64,000 nt of DNA from Solea solea (GCF_958295425.1 NC_081138.1:23417886-23481885); one strand, 5' to 3'. Positions 14,831 through 28,469 are shown, counted from the stretch's first letter. Made by a program: numbers and translations. The notes: generated by a model not told the origin, from the letters alone.

Positions 14831-16904
14831 TTCACAGATTTTGGACGACATACCAACTTATGACTTTTTGACTGATTTTGGACGACATACTAACCTGTGA
14901 CTTTTTGGACTGATTTTGGACGACATACTAACCTATGACTTTTTGACTGATTTTGGAAGACATACTAACCTATGACTTTTTTGACTGATTTTGGACGACA
15001 TACTAACCTATGACTTTTTTGACTGATTTTGGACGACATACTAACCTATGACTTTTTTCACTGATTTTGGACGACATACTAACCTATGACTTTTTTGACT
15101 GATTTTGGAAGACATACTAACCTTTGACTTTTTGGACTGATTTTGGACGACATACTAACCTATGACTTTTTGGACTGATTTTGGAAGACAAACTAACCTA
15201 TGACTTTTTGACTGATTTTGGAAGACATACTAACCTATGACTTTTTTGACTGATTTTGGACGACATACTAACCTATGACTTTTTTCACAGATTTCGGACG
15301 ACATACTAACCTATGACTTTTTGGACTCATTTTGGACGACATACTAACCTATGACTTTTTTGACTGATTTTGGAAGACATACTAACCTATGACTTTTTTG
15401 ACTGATTTTGGACGACATACTAACCTATGACTTTTTTCACAGATTTTGGACGACATACTAACCTATGACTTTTTTGACTGATTTTGGACGACATACTAAC
15501 CTATGACTTTTTGACTGATTTTGGACAACATACGAACCTATGACTTTTTTGACTGATTTTGGACGACATAGTAACCTATGACTTTTTTCACAGATTTTGG
15601 ACGACATACTAACCTATGACTTTTTTCACTGATTTTGGACGACATACTAACCTATGACTTTTTGGACTGATTTTGGACGACATACTAACCTATGACTTTT
15701 TTGACTGATTTTGGACGACATAGTAACCTATGACTTTTTTCACAGATTTTGGACGACATACCAACTTATGACTTTTTGACTGATTTTGGACGACATACTA
15801 ACCTGTGACTTTTTGACAGATTTTGGACGACATACTAACCTATGACTTTTTTGACTGATTTTGGACGACATACTAACCTATGACTTTTTTGACTGATTTT
15901 GGACGACATACTAACCTATGACTTTTTTGACTGATTTTGGACGACATACTAACCTATGACTTTTTGGACTGATTTTGGACGACAAACTAACCTATGACTT
16001 TTTGGACTGATTTTGGACGACATACTAACCTATGACTTTTTTGACTGATTTTGGACGACATACTAACCTATGACTTTTTTCACAGATTTTGGACGACATA
16101 CTAACCTATGACTTTTTTGACTGATTTTGGACGACATACTAACCTATGACTTTTTTGACTGATTTTGGACGACATACTAACCTATGACTTTTTTGACTCA
16201 TTTTGGACGACATACTAACCTATGACTTTTTTGACTGATTTTGGACGACATACTAACCTATGACTTTTTGACTGATTTTGGACGACATACGAACCTATGA
16301 CTTTTTTGACTGATTTTGGACGACATAGTAACCTATGACTTTTTGGACTGATTTTGGACGACATACTAACCTATGACTTTTTGGACTGATTTTGGAAGAC
16401 AAACTAACCTATGCCTTTTTGACTGATTTTGGAAGACATACTAACCTATGACTTTTTTGACTGATTTTGGACGACATACTAACCTATGACTTTTTTCACA
16501 GATTTTGGACGACATACTAACCTATGACTTTTTTGACTGATTTTGGACGACATACTAACCTATGACTTTTTGACTGATTTTGGACGACATACGAACCTAT
16601 GACTTTTTTGACTGATTTTGGACGACATAGTAACCTATGACTTTTTTCACAGATTTTGGACGACATACTAACCTATGACTTTTTTCACTGATTTTGGACG
16701 ACATACTAACCTATGACTTTTTGGACTGATTTTGGAAGACAAACTAACCTATGACTTTTTGACTGATTTTGGAAGACATACTAACCTATGACTTTTTTGA
16801 CTGATTTTGGACGACATAGTAACCTATGACTTTTTTCACAGATTTTGGACGACATACTAACCTATGACTTTTTTCACTGATTTTGGACGACATACTAACC
16901 TATG

Positions 16905-17430
16905 ACTTTTTGGACTGATTTTGGACGACATACTAACCTATGACTTTTTTGACTGATTTTGGACGACATAGTAACCTATGACTTTTTTCACAGATTTTGG
17001 ACGACATACCAACTTATGACTTTTTGACTGATTTTGGACGACATACTAACCTGTGACTTTTTGGACTGATTTTGGACGACATACTAACCTATGACTTTTT
17101 GACTGATTTTGGAAGACATACTAACCTATGACTTTTTTGACTGATTTTGGACGACATACTAACCTATGACTTTTTGGACTGATTTTGGACGACATACTAA
17201 CCTATGACTTTTTTGACTGATTTTGGACGACATAGTAACCTATGACTTTTTTCACAGATTTTGGACGACATACCAACTTATGACTTTTTGACTGATTTTG
17301 GACGACATACTAACCTGTGACTTTTTGGACTGATTTTGGACGACATACTAACCTATGACTTTTTGACTGATTTTGGAAGACATACTAACCTATGACTTTT
17401 TTGACTGATTTTGGACGACATACTAACCTA
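16905..17430 (+). repeat. 264-bp (7-monomer) tandem duplication
   Basis: The series TAGTAACC, CCAACTTATGAC, CCTGTGAC, GGAAGACATAC occurs twice in immediate succession, with CCTGTGAC at 17,052 and 17,316. Elsewhere this series normally recurs only every 14 or more monomers, so the close pair is a local duplication. Confidence 0.78.
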
Positions 17431-20400
17431 TGACTTTTTTGACTGATTTTGGACGACATACTAACCTATGACTTTTTTCACTGATTTTGGACGACATACT
17501 AACCTATGACTTTTTTGACTGATTTTGGACGACATACTAACCTATGACTTTTTTGACTGATTTTGGACGACATAGTAACCTATGACTTTTTGGACTGATT
17601 TTGGACGACATACTAACCTATGACTTTTTGGACTGATTTTGGAAGACAAACTAACCTATGCCTTTTTGACTGATTTTGGAAGACATACTAACCTATGACT
17701 TTTTTGACTGATTTTGGACGACATACTAACCTATGACTTTTTTCACAGATTTTGGACGACATACTAACCTATGACTTTTTTGACTGATTTTGGACGACAT
17801 ACTAACCTATGACTTTTTGACTGATTTTGGACGACATACGAACCTATGACTTTTTTGACTGATTTTGGACGACATAGTAACCTATGACTTTTTTCACAGA
17901 TTTTGGACGACATACTAACCTATGACTTTTTTCACTGATTTTGGACGACATACTAACCTATGACTTTTTGGACTGATTTTGGACGACATACTAACCTATG
18001 ACTTTTTTGACTGATTTTGGACGACATAGTAACCTATGACTTTTTTCACAGATTTTGGACGACAAACCAACTTATGACTTTTTGACTGATTTTGGACGAC
18101 ATACTAACCTGTGACTTTTTGGACTGATTTTGGACGACATACTAACCTATGACTTTTTGACTGATTTTGGAAGACATACTAACCTATGACTTTTTTGACT
18201 GATTTTGGACGACATACTAACCTATGACTTTTTTCACAGATTTTGGACGACATACTAACCTATGACTTTTTTGACTGATTTTGGACGACATACTAACCTA
18301 TGACTTTTTTCACTGATTTTGGACGACATACTAACCTATGACTTTTTTGACTGATTTTGGAAGACATACTAACCTTTGACTTTTTGGACTGATTTTGGAC
18401 GACATACTAACCTATGACTTTTTGGACTGATTTTGGAAGACAAACTAACCTATGACTTTTTGACTGATTTTGGAAGACATACTAACCTATGACTTTTTTG
18501 ACTGATTTTGGACGACATAGTAACCTATGACTTTTTTCACAGATTTTGGACGACATACTAACCTATGACTTTTTTCACAGATTTTGGACGACATACTAAC
18601 CTATGACTTTTTGGACTGATTTTGGACGACATACTAACCTATGACTTTTTTGACTGATTTTGGACGACATAGTAACCTATGACTTTTTTCACAGATTTTG
18701 GACGACATACCAACTTATGACTTTTTGACTGATTTTGGACGACATACTAACCTGTGACTTTTTGGACTGATTTTGGACGACATACTAACCTATGACTTTT
18801 TGACTGATTTTGGAAGACATACTAACCTATGACTTTTTTGACTGATTTTGGACGACATACTAACCTATGACTTTTTTGACTGATTTTGGACGACATACTA
18901 ACCTATGACTTTTTTCACTGATTTTGGACGACATACTAACCTATGACTTTTTTGACTGATTTTGGAAGACATACTAACCTTTGACTTTTTGGACTGATTT
19001 TGGACGACATACTAACCTATGACTTTTTGGACTGATTTTGGAAGACAAACTAACCTATGACTTTGTGACTGATTTTGGAAGACATACTAACCTATGACTT
19101 TTTTGACTGATTTTGGACGACATACTAACCTATGACTTTTTTCACAGATTTCGGACGACATACTAACCTATGACTTTGGACTCATTTTGGACGACATACT
19201 AACCTATGACTTTTTTGACTGATTTTGGACGACATACTAACCTATGACTTTTTTGACTGATTTTGGACGACATAGTAACCTATGACTTTTTTCACTGATT
19301 TTGGACGACATAGTAATCTATGACTTTTTTGACTGATTTTGGACGACATACTAACCTATGACTTTTTGGACTGATTTTGGACGACATACTAACCTATGAC
19401 TTTTTGGACTGATTTTGGAAGACAAACTAACCTATGACTTTTTGACTGATTTTGGAAGACATACTAACCTATGACTTTTTTGACTGATTTTGGACGACAT
19501 ACTAACCTATGACTTTTTTCACAGATTTTGGAAGACATACTAACCTATGACTTTTTTGACTGATTTTGGACGACATACTAACCTATGACTTTTTGACTGA
19601 TTTTGGACAACATACGAACCTATGACTTTTTTGACTGATTTTGGACGACATAGTAACCTATGACTTTTTTCACAGATTTTGGACGACATACTAACCTATG
19701 ACTTTTTTCACTGATTTTGGACGACATACTAACCTATGACTTTTTGGACTGATTTTGGACGACATACTAACCTATGACTTTTTTGACTGATTTTGGACGA
19801 CATAGTAACCTATGACTTTTTTCACAGATTTTGGACGACATACCAACTTATGACTTTTTGACTGATTTTGGACGACTTACTAACCTGTGACTTTTTGACA
19901 GATTTTGGACGACATACTAACCTATGACTTTTTTGACTGATTTTGGACGACATACTAACCTGTGACTTTTTTGACTGATTTTGGACGACATACTAACCTA
20001 TGACTTTTTTCACAGATTTTGGACGACATACTAACCTATGACTTTTTTGACTCATTTTGGACGACATACTAACCTATGACTTTTTTGACTGATTTTGGAC
20101 GACATACTAACCTATGACTTTTTTGACTCATTTTGGACGACATACTAACCTATGACTTTTTTGACTCATTTTGGACGACATACTAACCTATGACTTTTTT
20201 GACTGATTTTGGACGACATACTAACCTATGACTTTTTTGACTGATTTTGGACGACATAGTAACCTATGACTTTTTTCACAGATTTTGGACGACATACTAA
20301 CCTATGACTTTTTGGACTGATTTTGGAAGACAAACTAACCTATGACTTTTTGACTGATTTTGGAAGACATACTAACCTATGACTTTTTGGACTGATTTTG

Positions 20401-20640
20401 GACGACAAACTAACCTATGACTTTTTGGACTGATTTTGGAAGACAAACTAACCTATGACTTTTTGACTGATTTTGGAAGACATACTAACCTATGACTTTT
20501 TGGACTGATTTTGGACGACAAACTAACCTATGACTTTTTGGACTGATTTTGGAAGACAAACTAACCTATGACTTTTTGGACTGATTTTAGACGACATACT
20601 AACCTATGACTTTTTTGACTGATTTTGGACGACATACTAA

Positions 20641-20825
20641 CCTATGACTTTTTTGACTGCTTTTGGACGACATACTAACCTATGACTTTTTGGACTCATA
20701 TTGGACGACATACTAACCTATGACTTTTTTCATTGATTTTGGACGACATACTAACCTATGACTTTTTTGACAGATTTTGGACGACATTCTATACTATGAC
20801 ATTTTAGGTGATTTTGGAGGTTAAA
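20641..20825 (+). repeat. Degenerate right edge of block A
   Basis: The last four to five monomers before the island accumulate private changes: GACTGCTTTTGG near 20,655, CATATTGG near 20,697, a CATTGATT spacer near 20,731, then a monomer with ATTCTATACTATGAC and a broken T run (ACATTTTAGG) near 20,787-20,812. The last recognisable body remnant is TTTTGGAGG near 20,811-20,820. Such decay is normal at the edges of satellite arrays, where unequal exchange corrects less. Confidence 0.85.
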
Positions 20826-20936
20826 CAATACTTTTTCAGTTGGCTGCGTGGTTTGGGACGCTACTGTTACAATACTGGCCTTTAAGAGACACTGGTTTGA
20901 ATCCATCACTAATAACTAACTAAAACATGTTTGTGT
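20826..20936. other. Non-satellite island interrupting the array
   Basis: The only stretch without a recognisable monomer. It is about 110 bp, of mixed composition, without the T runs of the satellite, and has a TAACTAACTAAAACA tail-like segment at about 20,913-20,927. I saw no target-site duplication, terminal inverted repeat or poly(A) tail, so it is not a clean recent insertion. It may be a decayed tRNA-derived SINE fragment, or a remnant of the unique DNA in which the satellite first arose, with arrays growing on both sides. No ORF of note. Confidence 0.85.
20841..20904 (+). promoter_or_regulatory. tRNA-like A-box and B-box (candidate Pol III internal promoter)
   Basis: TGGCTGCGTGG at 20,841-20,851 resembles the tRNA A box, and GGTTTGAATCC at 20,894-20,904 matches the B box (GGTTCGANTCC) with one change. 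The boxes are about 9 bp further apart than in a short tRNA, as in tRNAs with a long variable arm or in tRNA-derived SINEs. Treating 20,834-20,840 and 20,908-20,914 as acceptor arms, 5 of 7 positions can pair; the T stem pairs at 3 of 5. The decay argues against a working tRNA. A chance match of the weaker A box cannot be excluded. Confidence 0.4.
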
Positions 20937-22130
20937 CACTTTGGACGACATAGTAACCCATGACTTTTTTCACAGATTTTGGACGACAAACTAACCTATG
21001 ACTTTTTTGACTGATTTTGGACGACATAGTAACCTATGACTTTTTTCACAGATTTTGGACGACATACTAACTTATGACTTTTTGACTGATTTTGGACGAC
21101 ATACTAACCTATGACTTTTTGGACTGATTTTGGACGACAAACTAACCTATGACTTTTTGGACTGATTTTGGACGACATACTAACCTATGACTTTTTTGAC
21201 TGATTTTGGACGACATACTAACCTATGACTTTTTGGACTGATTTTGGACGACATACTAACCTATGACTTTTTGGACTGATTTTGGAAGACAAACTAACCT
21301 ATGACTTTTTGACTGATTTTGGAAGACATACTAACCTATGACTTTTTTCACAGATTTTGGACGACATACTAACCTATGACTTTTTTGACTGATTTTGGAC
21401 GACATACTAACCTATGACTTTTTGACTGATTTTGGACGACATACGAACCTATGACTTTTTTGACTGATTTTGGACGACATAGTAACCTATGACTTTTTTC
21501 ACAGATTTTGGACGACATACTAACCTATGACTTTTTTTCACTGATTTTGGACGACATACTAACCTATGACTTTTTGGACTGATTTTGGACGACATACTAA
21601 CCTATGACTTTTTGGACTGATTTTGGACGACAAACTAACCTATGACTTTTTGGACTGATTTTGGACGACATACTAACCTATGACTTTTTTGACTGATTTT
21701 GGACGACATACTATAACCTATGACTTTTTGACTGATTTTGGACGACATACTAACCTATGACTTTTTTCACAGATTTTGGACGACATACTAACCTATTACT
21801 TTTTTGACTGATTTTGAACGACATACTAACCTATAGCTTTTTTCACGGATTTTGGACGACATACTAACCTATGACTTTTTTGACTGATTTTGGACGACAT
21901 ACTAACCTATGACTTTTTTGACTGATTTTGGACGACATACTATAACCTATGACTTTTTGACTGATTTTGGACGACATACTAACCTATGACTTTTTTCACA
22001 GATTTTGGACGACATACTAACCTATGACTTTTTTTGACTCATTTTGGACGACATACTAAACTATGACTTTTTTGACTCATTTTGGACGACATACTAACCT
22101 ATGACTTTTTTCACAGATTTTGGACGACAT
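20937..22130 (+). repeat. Variant-rich left edge of block B
   Basis: The first 30 or so monomers after the island hold many private changes: CCCATGAC near 20,957, two copies of the ACTATAACC insertion about 238 bp apart (near 21,711 and 21,949), CTATTAC near 21,794, TGAACGAC near 21,813, CTATAGC near 21,832, a CACGGA spacer near 21,843 and TAAACTATGAC near 22,057. Further from the island such singletons are sparser, consistent with a less homogenised array edge. Confidence 0.75.
20965..20970 (+). terminator. First T run downstream of the tRNA-like boxes
   Basis: This T6 run, in the first monomer of block B, is the first run of four or more T after the B-box-like element. RNA polymerase III terminates at such runs on the non-template strand, so transcription from the island, if any, would give an RNA of roughly 130-140 nt. 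This depends wholly on the island promoter being active. Confidence 0.25.
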
Positions 22131-24029
22131 ACTAACCTATGACTTTTTGGACTGATTTTGGACGACATACTAACCTATGACTTTTTGGACTGATTTTGGA
22201 AGACAAACTAACCTATGACTTTTTGACTGATTTTGGAAGACATACTAACCTATGACTTTTTTGACTGATTTTGGACGACATACTAACCTATGACTTTTTT
22301 CACAGATTTTGGACGACATACTAACCTATGACTTTTTTGACTGATTTTGGACGACATACTAACCTATGACTTTTTGACTGATTTTGGACGACATACGAAC
22401 CTATGACTTTTTTGACTGATTTTGGACGACATAGTAACCTATGACTTTTTTCACAGATTTTGGACGACATACTAACCTATGACTTTTTTCACTGATTTTG
22501 GACGACATACTAACCTATGACTTTTTGGACTGATTTTGGACGACATACTAACCTATGACTTTTTGGACTGATTTTGGACGACAAACTAACCTATGACTTT
22601 TTGGACTGATTTTGGACGACATACTAACCTATGACTTTTTGACAGATTTTGGACGACATACTAACCTATGACTTTTTTGACTGATTTTGGACTACATACT
22701 AACCTATGACTTTTTTGACTGATTTTGGACGACATACTAACCTATGACTTTTTTCACAGATTTTGGACGACATACTAACCTATGACTTTTTGGACTGATT
22801 TTGGACGACATACTAACCTATGACTTTTTGGACTGATTTTGGAAGACAAACTAACCTATGACTTTTTGACTGATTTTGGAAGACATACTAACCTATGACT
22901 TCTTTCACAGATTTTGGACGACATACTAACCTATGACTTTTTGGACTGATTTTGGACGACATACTAACCTATGACTTTTTGGACTGATTTTGGAAGACAA
23001 ACTAACCTATGACTTTTTGACTGATTTTGGAAGACATACTAACCTATGACTTTTTGGACTGATTTTGGACGACATACTAACCTATGACTTTTTGGACTGA
23101 TTTTGGACGACATACTAACCTATGACTTTTTGGACTGATTTTGGAAGACATACTAACCTATGACTTTTTGGACTGATTTTGGAAGACAAACTAACCTATG
23201 ACTTTTTGACTGATTTTGGAAGACATACTAACCTATGACTTTTTGGACTGATTTTGGACGACATACTAACCTATGACTTTTTGGACTGATTTTGGAAGAC
23301 AAACTAACCTATGACTTTTTGACTGATTTTGGAAGACATACTAACCTATGACTTTTTTGACTGATTTTGGACGACATACTAACCTATGACTTTTTTCACA
23401 GATTTTGGACGACATACTAACCTATGACTTTTTTGACTGATTTTGGACGACATACTAACCTATGACTTTTTGACTGATTTTGGACGACATACGAACCTAT
23501 GACTTTTTTGACTGATTTTGGACGACATAGTAACCTATGACTTTTTTCACAGATTTTGGACGACATACTAACTTATGACTTTTTGACTGATTTTGGACGA
23601 CATACTAACCTATGACTTTTTGGACTGATTTTGGACGACATACTAACCTATGACTTTTTGGACTGATTTTGGAAGACAAACTAACCTATGACTTTTTGAC
23701 CGATTTTGGAAGACATACTAACCTATGACTTTTTTGACTCATTTTGGACGACATACTAACCTATGACTTTTTTCACTGATTTTGGACGACATACTAACCT
23801 ATGACTTTTTTGACTGATTTTGGACGACATACTAACCTATGACTTTTTGACTGATTTTGGACGACATACGAACCTATGACTTTTTTGACTGATTTTGGAC
23901 GACATAGTAACCTATGACTTTTTTCACAGATTTTGGACGACATACTAACCTATGACTTTTTTCACTGATTTTGGACGACATACTAACCTATGACTTTTTG
24001 GACTGATTTTGGACGACATACTAACCTAT

Positions 24030-25806
24030 GACTTTTTTGACTGATTTTGGACGACATAGTAACCTATGACTTTTTTCACAGATTTTGGACGACATACCAA
24101 CTTATGACTTTTTGATTGATTTTGGACGACATACTAACCTGTGACTTTTTGGACTGATTTTGGACGACATACTAACCTATGACTTTTTGACTGATTTTGG
24201 AAGACATACTAACCTATGACTTTTTGGACTGATTTTGGACGACATACTAACCTATGACTTTTTGGACTGATTTTGGACGACATACTAACCTATGACTTTT
24301 TGGACTGATTTTGGAAGACATACTAACCTATGACTTTTTGGACTGATTTTGGAAGACAAACTAACCTATGACTTTTTGACTGATTTTGGAAGACATACTA
24401 ACCTATGACTTTTTTGACTGATTTTGGACGACATACTAACCTATGACTTTTTTCACAGATTTCGGACGACATACTAACCTATGACTTTTTGGACTCATTT
24501 TGGACGACATACTAACCTATGACTTTTTTGACTGATTTTGGACGACATACTAACCTATGACTTTTTTGACTGATTTTGGACGACATAGTAACCTATGACT
24601 TTTTTCACAGATTTTGGACGACATACTAACTTATGACTTTTTGACTGATTTTGGACGACATACTAACCTATGACTTTTTGGACTGATTTTGGACGACATA
24701 CTAACCTATGACTTTTTGGACTGATTTTGGAAGACAAACTAACCTATGACTTTTTGACTGATTTTGGAAGACATACTAACCTATGACTTTTTTGACTGAT
24801 TTTGGACGACATACTAACCTATGACTTTTTTCACTGATTTTGGACGACATACTAACCTATGACTTATTTGACTGATTTTGGACGACATACTAACCTATGA
24901 CTTTTTGACTGATTTTGGACGACATACGAACCTATGACTTTTTTGACTGATTTTGGACGACATAGTAACCTATGACTTTTTTCACAGATTTTGGACGACA
25001 TACTAACCTATGACTTTTTTCACTGATTTTGGACGACATACTAACCTATGACTTTTTGGACTGATTTTGGACGACATACTAACCTATGACTTTTTTGACT
25101 GATTTTGGACGACATAGTAACCTATGACTTTTTTCACAGATTTTAGACGACATACCAACTTATGACTTTTTGACTGATTTTGGACGACATACTAACCTGT
25201 GACTTTTTGGACTGATTTTGGACGACATACTAACCTATGACTTTTTGACTGATTTTGGAAGACATACTAACCTATGACTTTTTTGACTGATTTTGGACGA
25301 CATACTAACCTATGACTTTTTTCACAGATTTTGGACGACATACTAACCTATGACTTTTTTGACTGATTTTGGACGACATAGTAACCTATGACTTTTTTCA
25401 CAGATTTTGGACGACATACTAACTTATGACTTTTTGACTGATTTTGGACGACATACTAACCTATGACTTTTTGGACTGATTTTGGACGACATACTAACCT
25501 ATGACTTTTTGGACTGATTTTGGAAGACAAACTAACCTATGACTTTTTGACTGATTTTGGAAGACATACTAACCTATGACTTTTTTGACTGATTTTGGAC
25601 GACATACTAACCTATGACTTTTTTCACAGATTTTGGACGACATAGTAACCTATGACTTTTTTCACAGATTTTGGACGACATACCAACTTATGACTTTTTG
25701 ACTGATTTTGGACGACATACTAACCTGTGACTTTTTGACAGATTTTGGACGACATACTAACCTATGACTTTTTTGACTGATTTTGGACGACATACTAACC
25801 TATGAC
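24030..25806 (+). repeat. Distant copy of 3,210-4,985 (offset about 20,820 bp)
   Basis: The rare TTGATTGA spacer and the following order of variants match block A at an offset of 20,820-20,821 bp; the shift of one base comes from a shorter T run (T4-GGACTG) near 3,477. Only a few substitutions were seen over about 1.78 kb, including GACTTATTTG near 24,861 and TTTTAGACG near 25,141. The two copies lie on opposite sides of the island. Confidence 0.8.
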
Positions 25807-26099
25807 TTTTTTGACTGATTTTGGACGACATACTAACCTATGACTTTTTGACTGATTTTGGACGACATACGAACCTATGACTTTTTTGACTGATTTTGGA
25901 CGACATAGTAACCTATGACTTTTTTTCACTGATTTTGGACGACATACTAACCTATGACTTTTTGGACTGATTTTGGACGACATACTAACCTATGACTTTT
26001 TGGACTGATTTTGGACGACATACTAACCTATGACATTTTGGACTGATTTTGGACGACATACTAACCTATGACTTTTCGGACTGATTTTGGAAGACAAAC

Positions 26100-27750
26100 T
26101 AACCTATGACTTTTTGACTGATTTTGGAAGACATACTAACCTATGACTTTTTTGACTGATTTTGGACGACATACTAACCTATGACTTTTTTCACAGATTT
26201 CGGACGACATACTAACCTATGACTTTTTGGACTCATTTTGGACGACATACTAACCTATGACTTTTTTGACTGATTTTGGACGACATACTAACCTATGACT
26301 TTTTTGACTGATTTTGGACGACATAGTAACCTATGACTTTTTTCACAGATTTTGGACGACATACTAACTTATGACTTTTTGACTGATTTTGGACGACATA
26401 CTAACCTATGACTTTTTGGACTGATTTTGGACGACATACTAACCTATGACTTTTTTCACTGATTTTGGACGACATACTAACCTATGACTTTTTTGACTTT
26501 TTTTGGACGACATACTAACCTATGACTTTTTGACTGATTTTGGACGACATACGAACCTATGACTTTTTTGACTCATTTTGGACGACATAGTAACCTATGA
26601 CTTTTTTCACAGATTTTGGACGACATACTAACCTATGACTTTTTTCACTGATTTTGGACGACATACTAACCTATGACTTTTTGGACTGATTTTGGACGAC
26701 ATACTAACCTATGACTTTTTTGACTGATTTTGGACGACATAGTAACCTATGACTTTTTTCACAGATTTTGGACGACATACCAACTTATGACTTTTTGGAC
26801 TGATTTTGGACGACATACTAACCTATGACTTTTTGGACTGATTTTGGACGACATACTAACCTATGACTTTTTGGACTGATTTTGGACGACATACTAACCT
26901 ATGACTTTTTGGACTGATTTTGGAAGACAAACTAACCTATGACTTTTTGACTGATTTTGGAAGACATACTAACCTATGACTTTTTTGACTGATTTTGGAC
27001 GACATACTAACCTATGACTTTTTTCACAGATTTCGGACGACATACTAACCTATGACTTTTTGGACTCATTTTGGACGACATACTAACCTATGACTTTTTT
27101 GACTGATTTTGGACGACATACTAACCTATGACTTTTTTGACTGATTTTGGACGACATAGTAACCTATGACTTTTTTCACAGATTTTGGACGACATACTAA
27201 CTTATGACTTTTTGACTGATTTTGGACGACATACTAACCTATGACTTTTTGGACTGATTTTGGACGACATACTAACCTATGACTTTTTGGACTGATTTTG
27301 GAAGACAAACTAACCTATGACTTTTTGACTGATTTTGGAAGACATACTAACCTATGACTTTTTTGACTGATTTTGGACGACATACTAACCTATGACTTTT
27401 TTCACTGATTTTGGACGACATACTAACCTATGACTTTTTTGACTTTTTTTGGACGACATACTAACCTATGACTTTTTGACTGATTTTGGACGACATACGA
27501 ACCTATGACTTTTTTGACTCATTTTGGACGACATAGTAACCTATGACTTTTTTCACAGATTTTGGACGACATACTAACCTATGACTTTTTTCACTGATTT
27601 TGGACGACATACTAACCTATGACTTTTTGGACTGATTTTGGACGACATACTAACCTATGTCTTTTTTGACTGATTTTGGACGACATAGTAACCTATGACT
27701 TTTTTCACAGATTTTGGACGACATACCAACTTATGACTTTTTGACTGATT
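26100..27750 (+). repeat. Tandem higher-order pair differing by three monomers
   Basis: Markers on the left align at an offset of 833 bp (the TTTCGG body near 26,201 and 27,034), while markers on the right align at 946 bp (a rare GAC-T8-GG spacer at 26,495 and 27,441). The difference, 113 bp, is three monomers present only in the second copy around 27,280-27,400. This is a whole-monomer insertion or deletion between otherwise matching copies. Confidence 0.8.
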
Positions 27751-28469
27751 TTGGACGACATACTAACCTGTGACTTTTTGGACTGATTTTGGACGACATA
27801 CTAACCTATGACTTTTTGACTGATTTTGGAAGACATACTAACCTATGACTTTTTTGACTGATTTTGGACGACATACTAACCTATGACTTTTTTCACAGAT
27901 TTTGGACGACATACTAACCTATGACTTTTTTGACTGATTTTGGACGACATAGTAACCTATGACTTTTTTCACAGATTTTGGACGACATACTAACTTATGA
28001 CTTTTTGACTGATTTTGGACGACATACTAACCTATGACTTTTTGGACTGATTTTGGACGACATACTAACCTATGACTTTTTGGACTGATTTTGGAAGACA
28101 TACTAACCTATGACTTTTTTGACTGATTTTGGACGACATACTAACCTATGACTTTTTTCACAGATTTTGGACGACATACTAACCTATGACTTTTTTGACT
28201 GATTTTGGACGACATACTAACCTATGACTTTTTGGACTGATTTTGGACGACATACTAACCTGTGACTTTTTGGACTGATTTTGGACGACATACTAACCTA
28301 TGACTTTTTGACTGATTTTGGAAGACATACTAACCTATGACTTTTTTGACTGATTTTGGACGACATACTAACCTATGACTTTTTTCACAGATTTTGAACG
28401 ACATACTAACCTATGACTTTTTTGACTGATTTTGGACGACATAGTAACCTATGACTTTTTGACTGATTT

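Larger units (their letters stand above)
1..20797 (+). repeat. Satellite array, block A (37-38 bp monomer)
   Basis: Continuous head-to-tail tandem repeat, about 550 monomers, all in the same orientation; I saw no inverted monomer. Each copy reads TTTTGGACGACA, then TACTAAC, then CTATGAC, then a run of 5-6 T and a spacer, usually GACTGA. Length varies because the spacer alternates between T6-GAC (38 bp), T5-GAC (37 bp) and T5-GGAC (38 bp); T7-CAC gives 39 bp, and a T4-GGAC copy near 3,477 is 37 bp. Recurring body variants are GGAAGACATAC, GGAAGACAAAC, TAGTAACC, TACGAACC, CCAACTTATGAC and CCTGTGAC. No gene is present: stops recur in every frame except short chance windows. Known satellites of this size form heterochromatin; that role is inferred. 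The left end is cut by the window. Confidence 0.98.

Noticed and set aside
1..20797. CRISPR array
   Set aside because: The period of 37-38 bp is repeat-like, but there are no unique spacers between repeats; the whole monomer is conserved and directly abutting.
20834..20914. Functional tRNA gene
   Set aside because: The A box lacks the usual A14, acceptor and T stems pair only in part, and no convincing D or anticodon stem was found. Kept only as a tRNA-like relic.
20800..20945. Intact transposon or retroposon insertion
   Set aside because: No terminal inverted repeats, target-site duplication or poly(A) tail was visible, and the flanking monomers are decayed rather than cleanly split.
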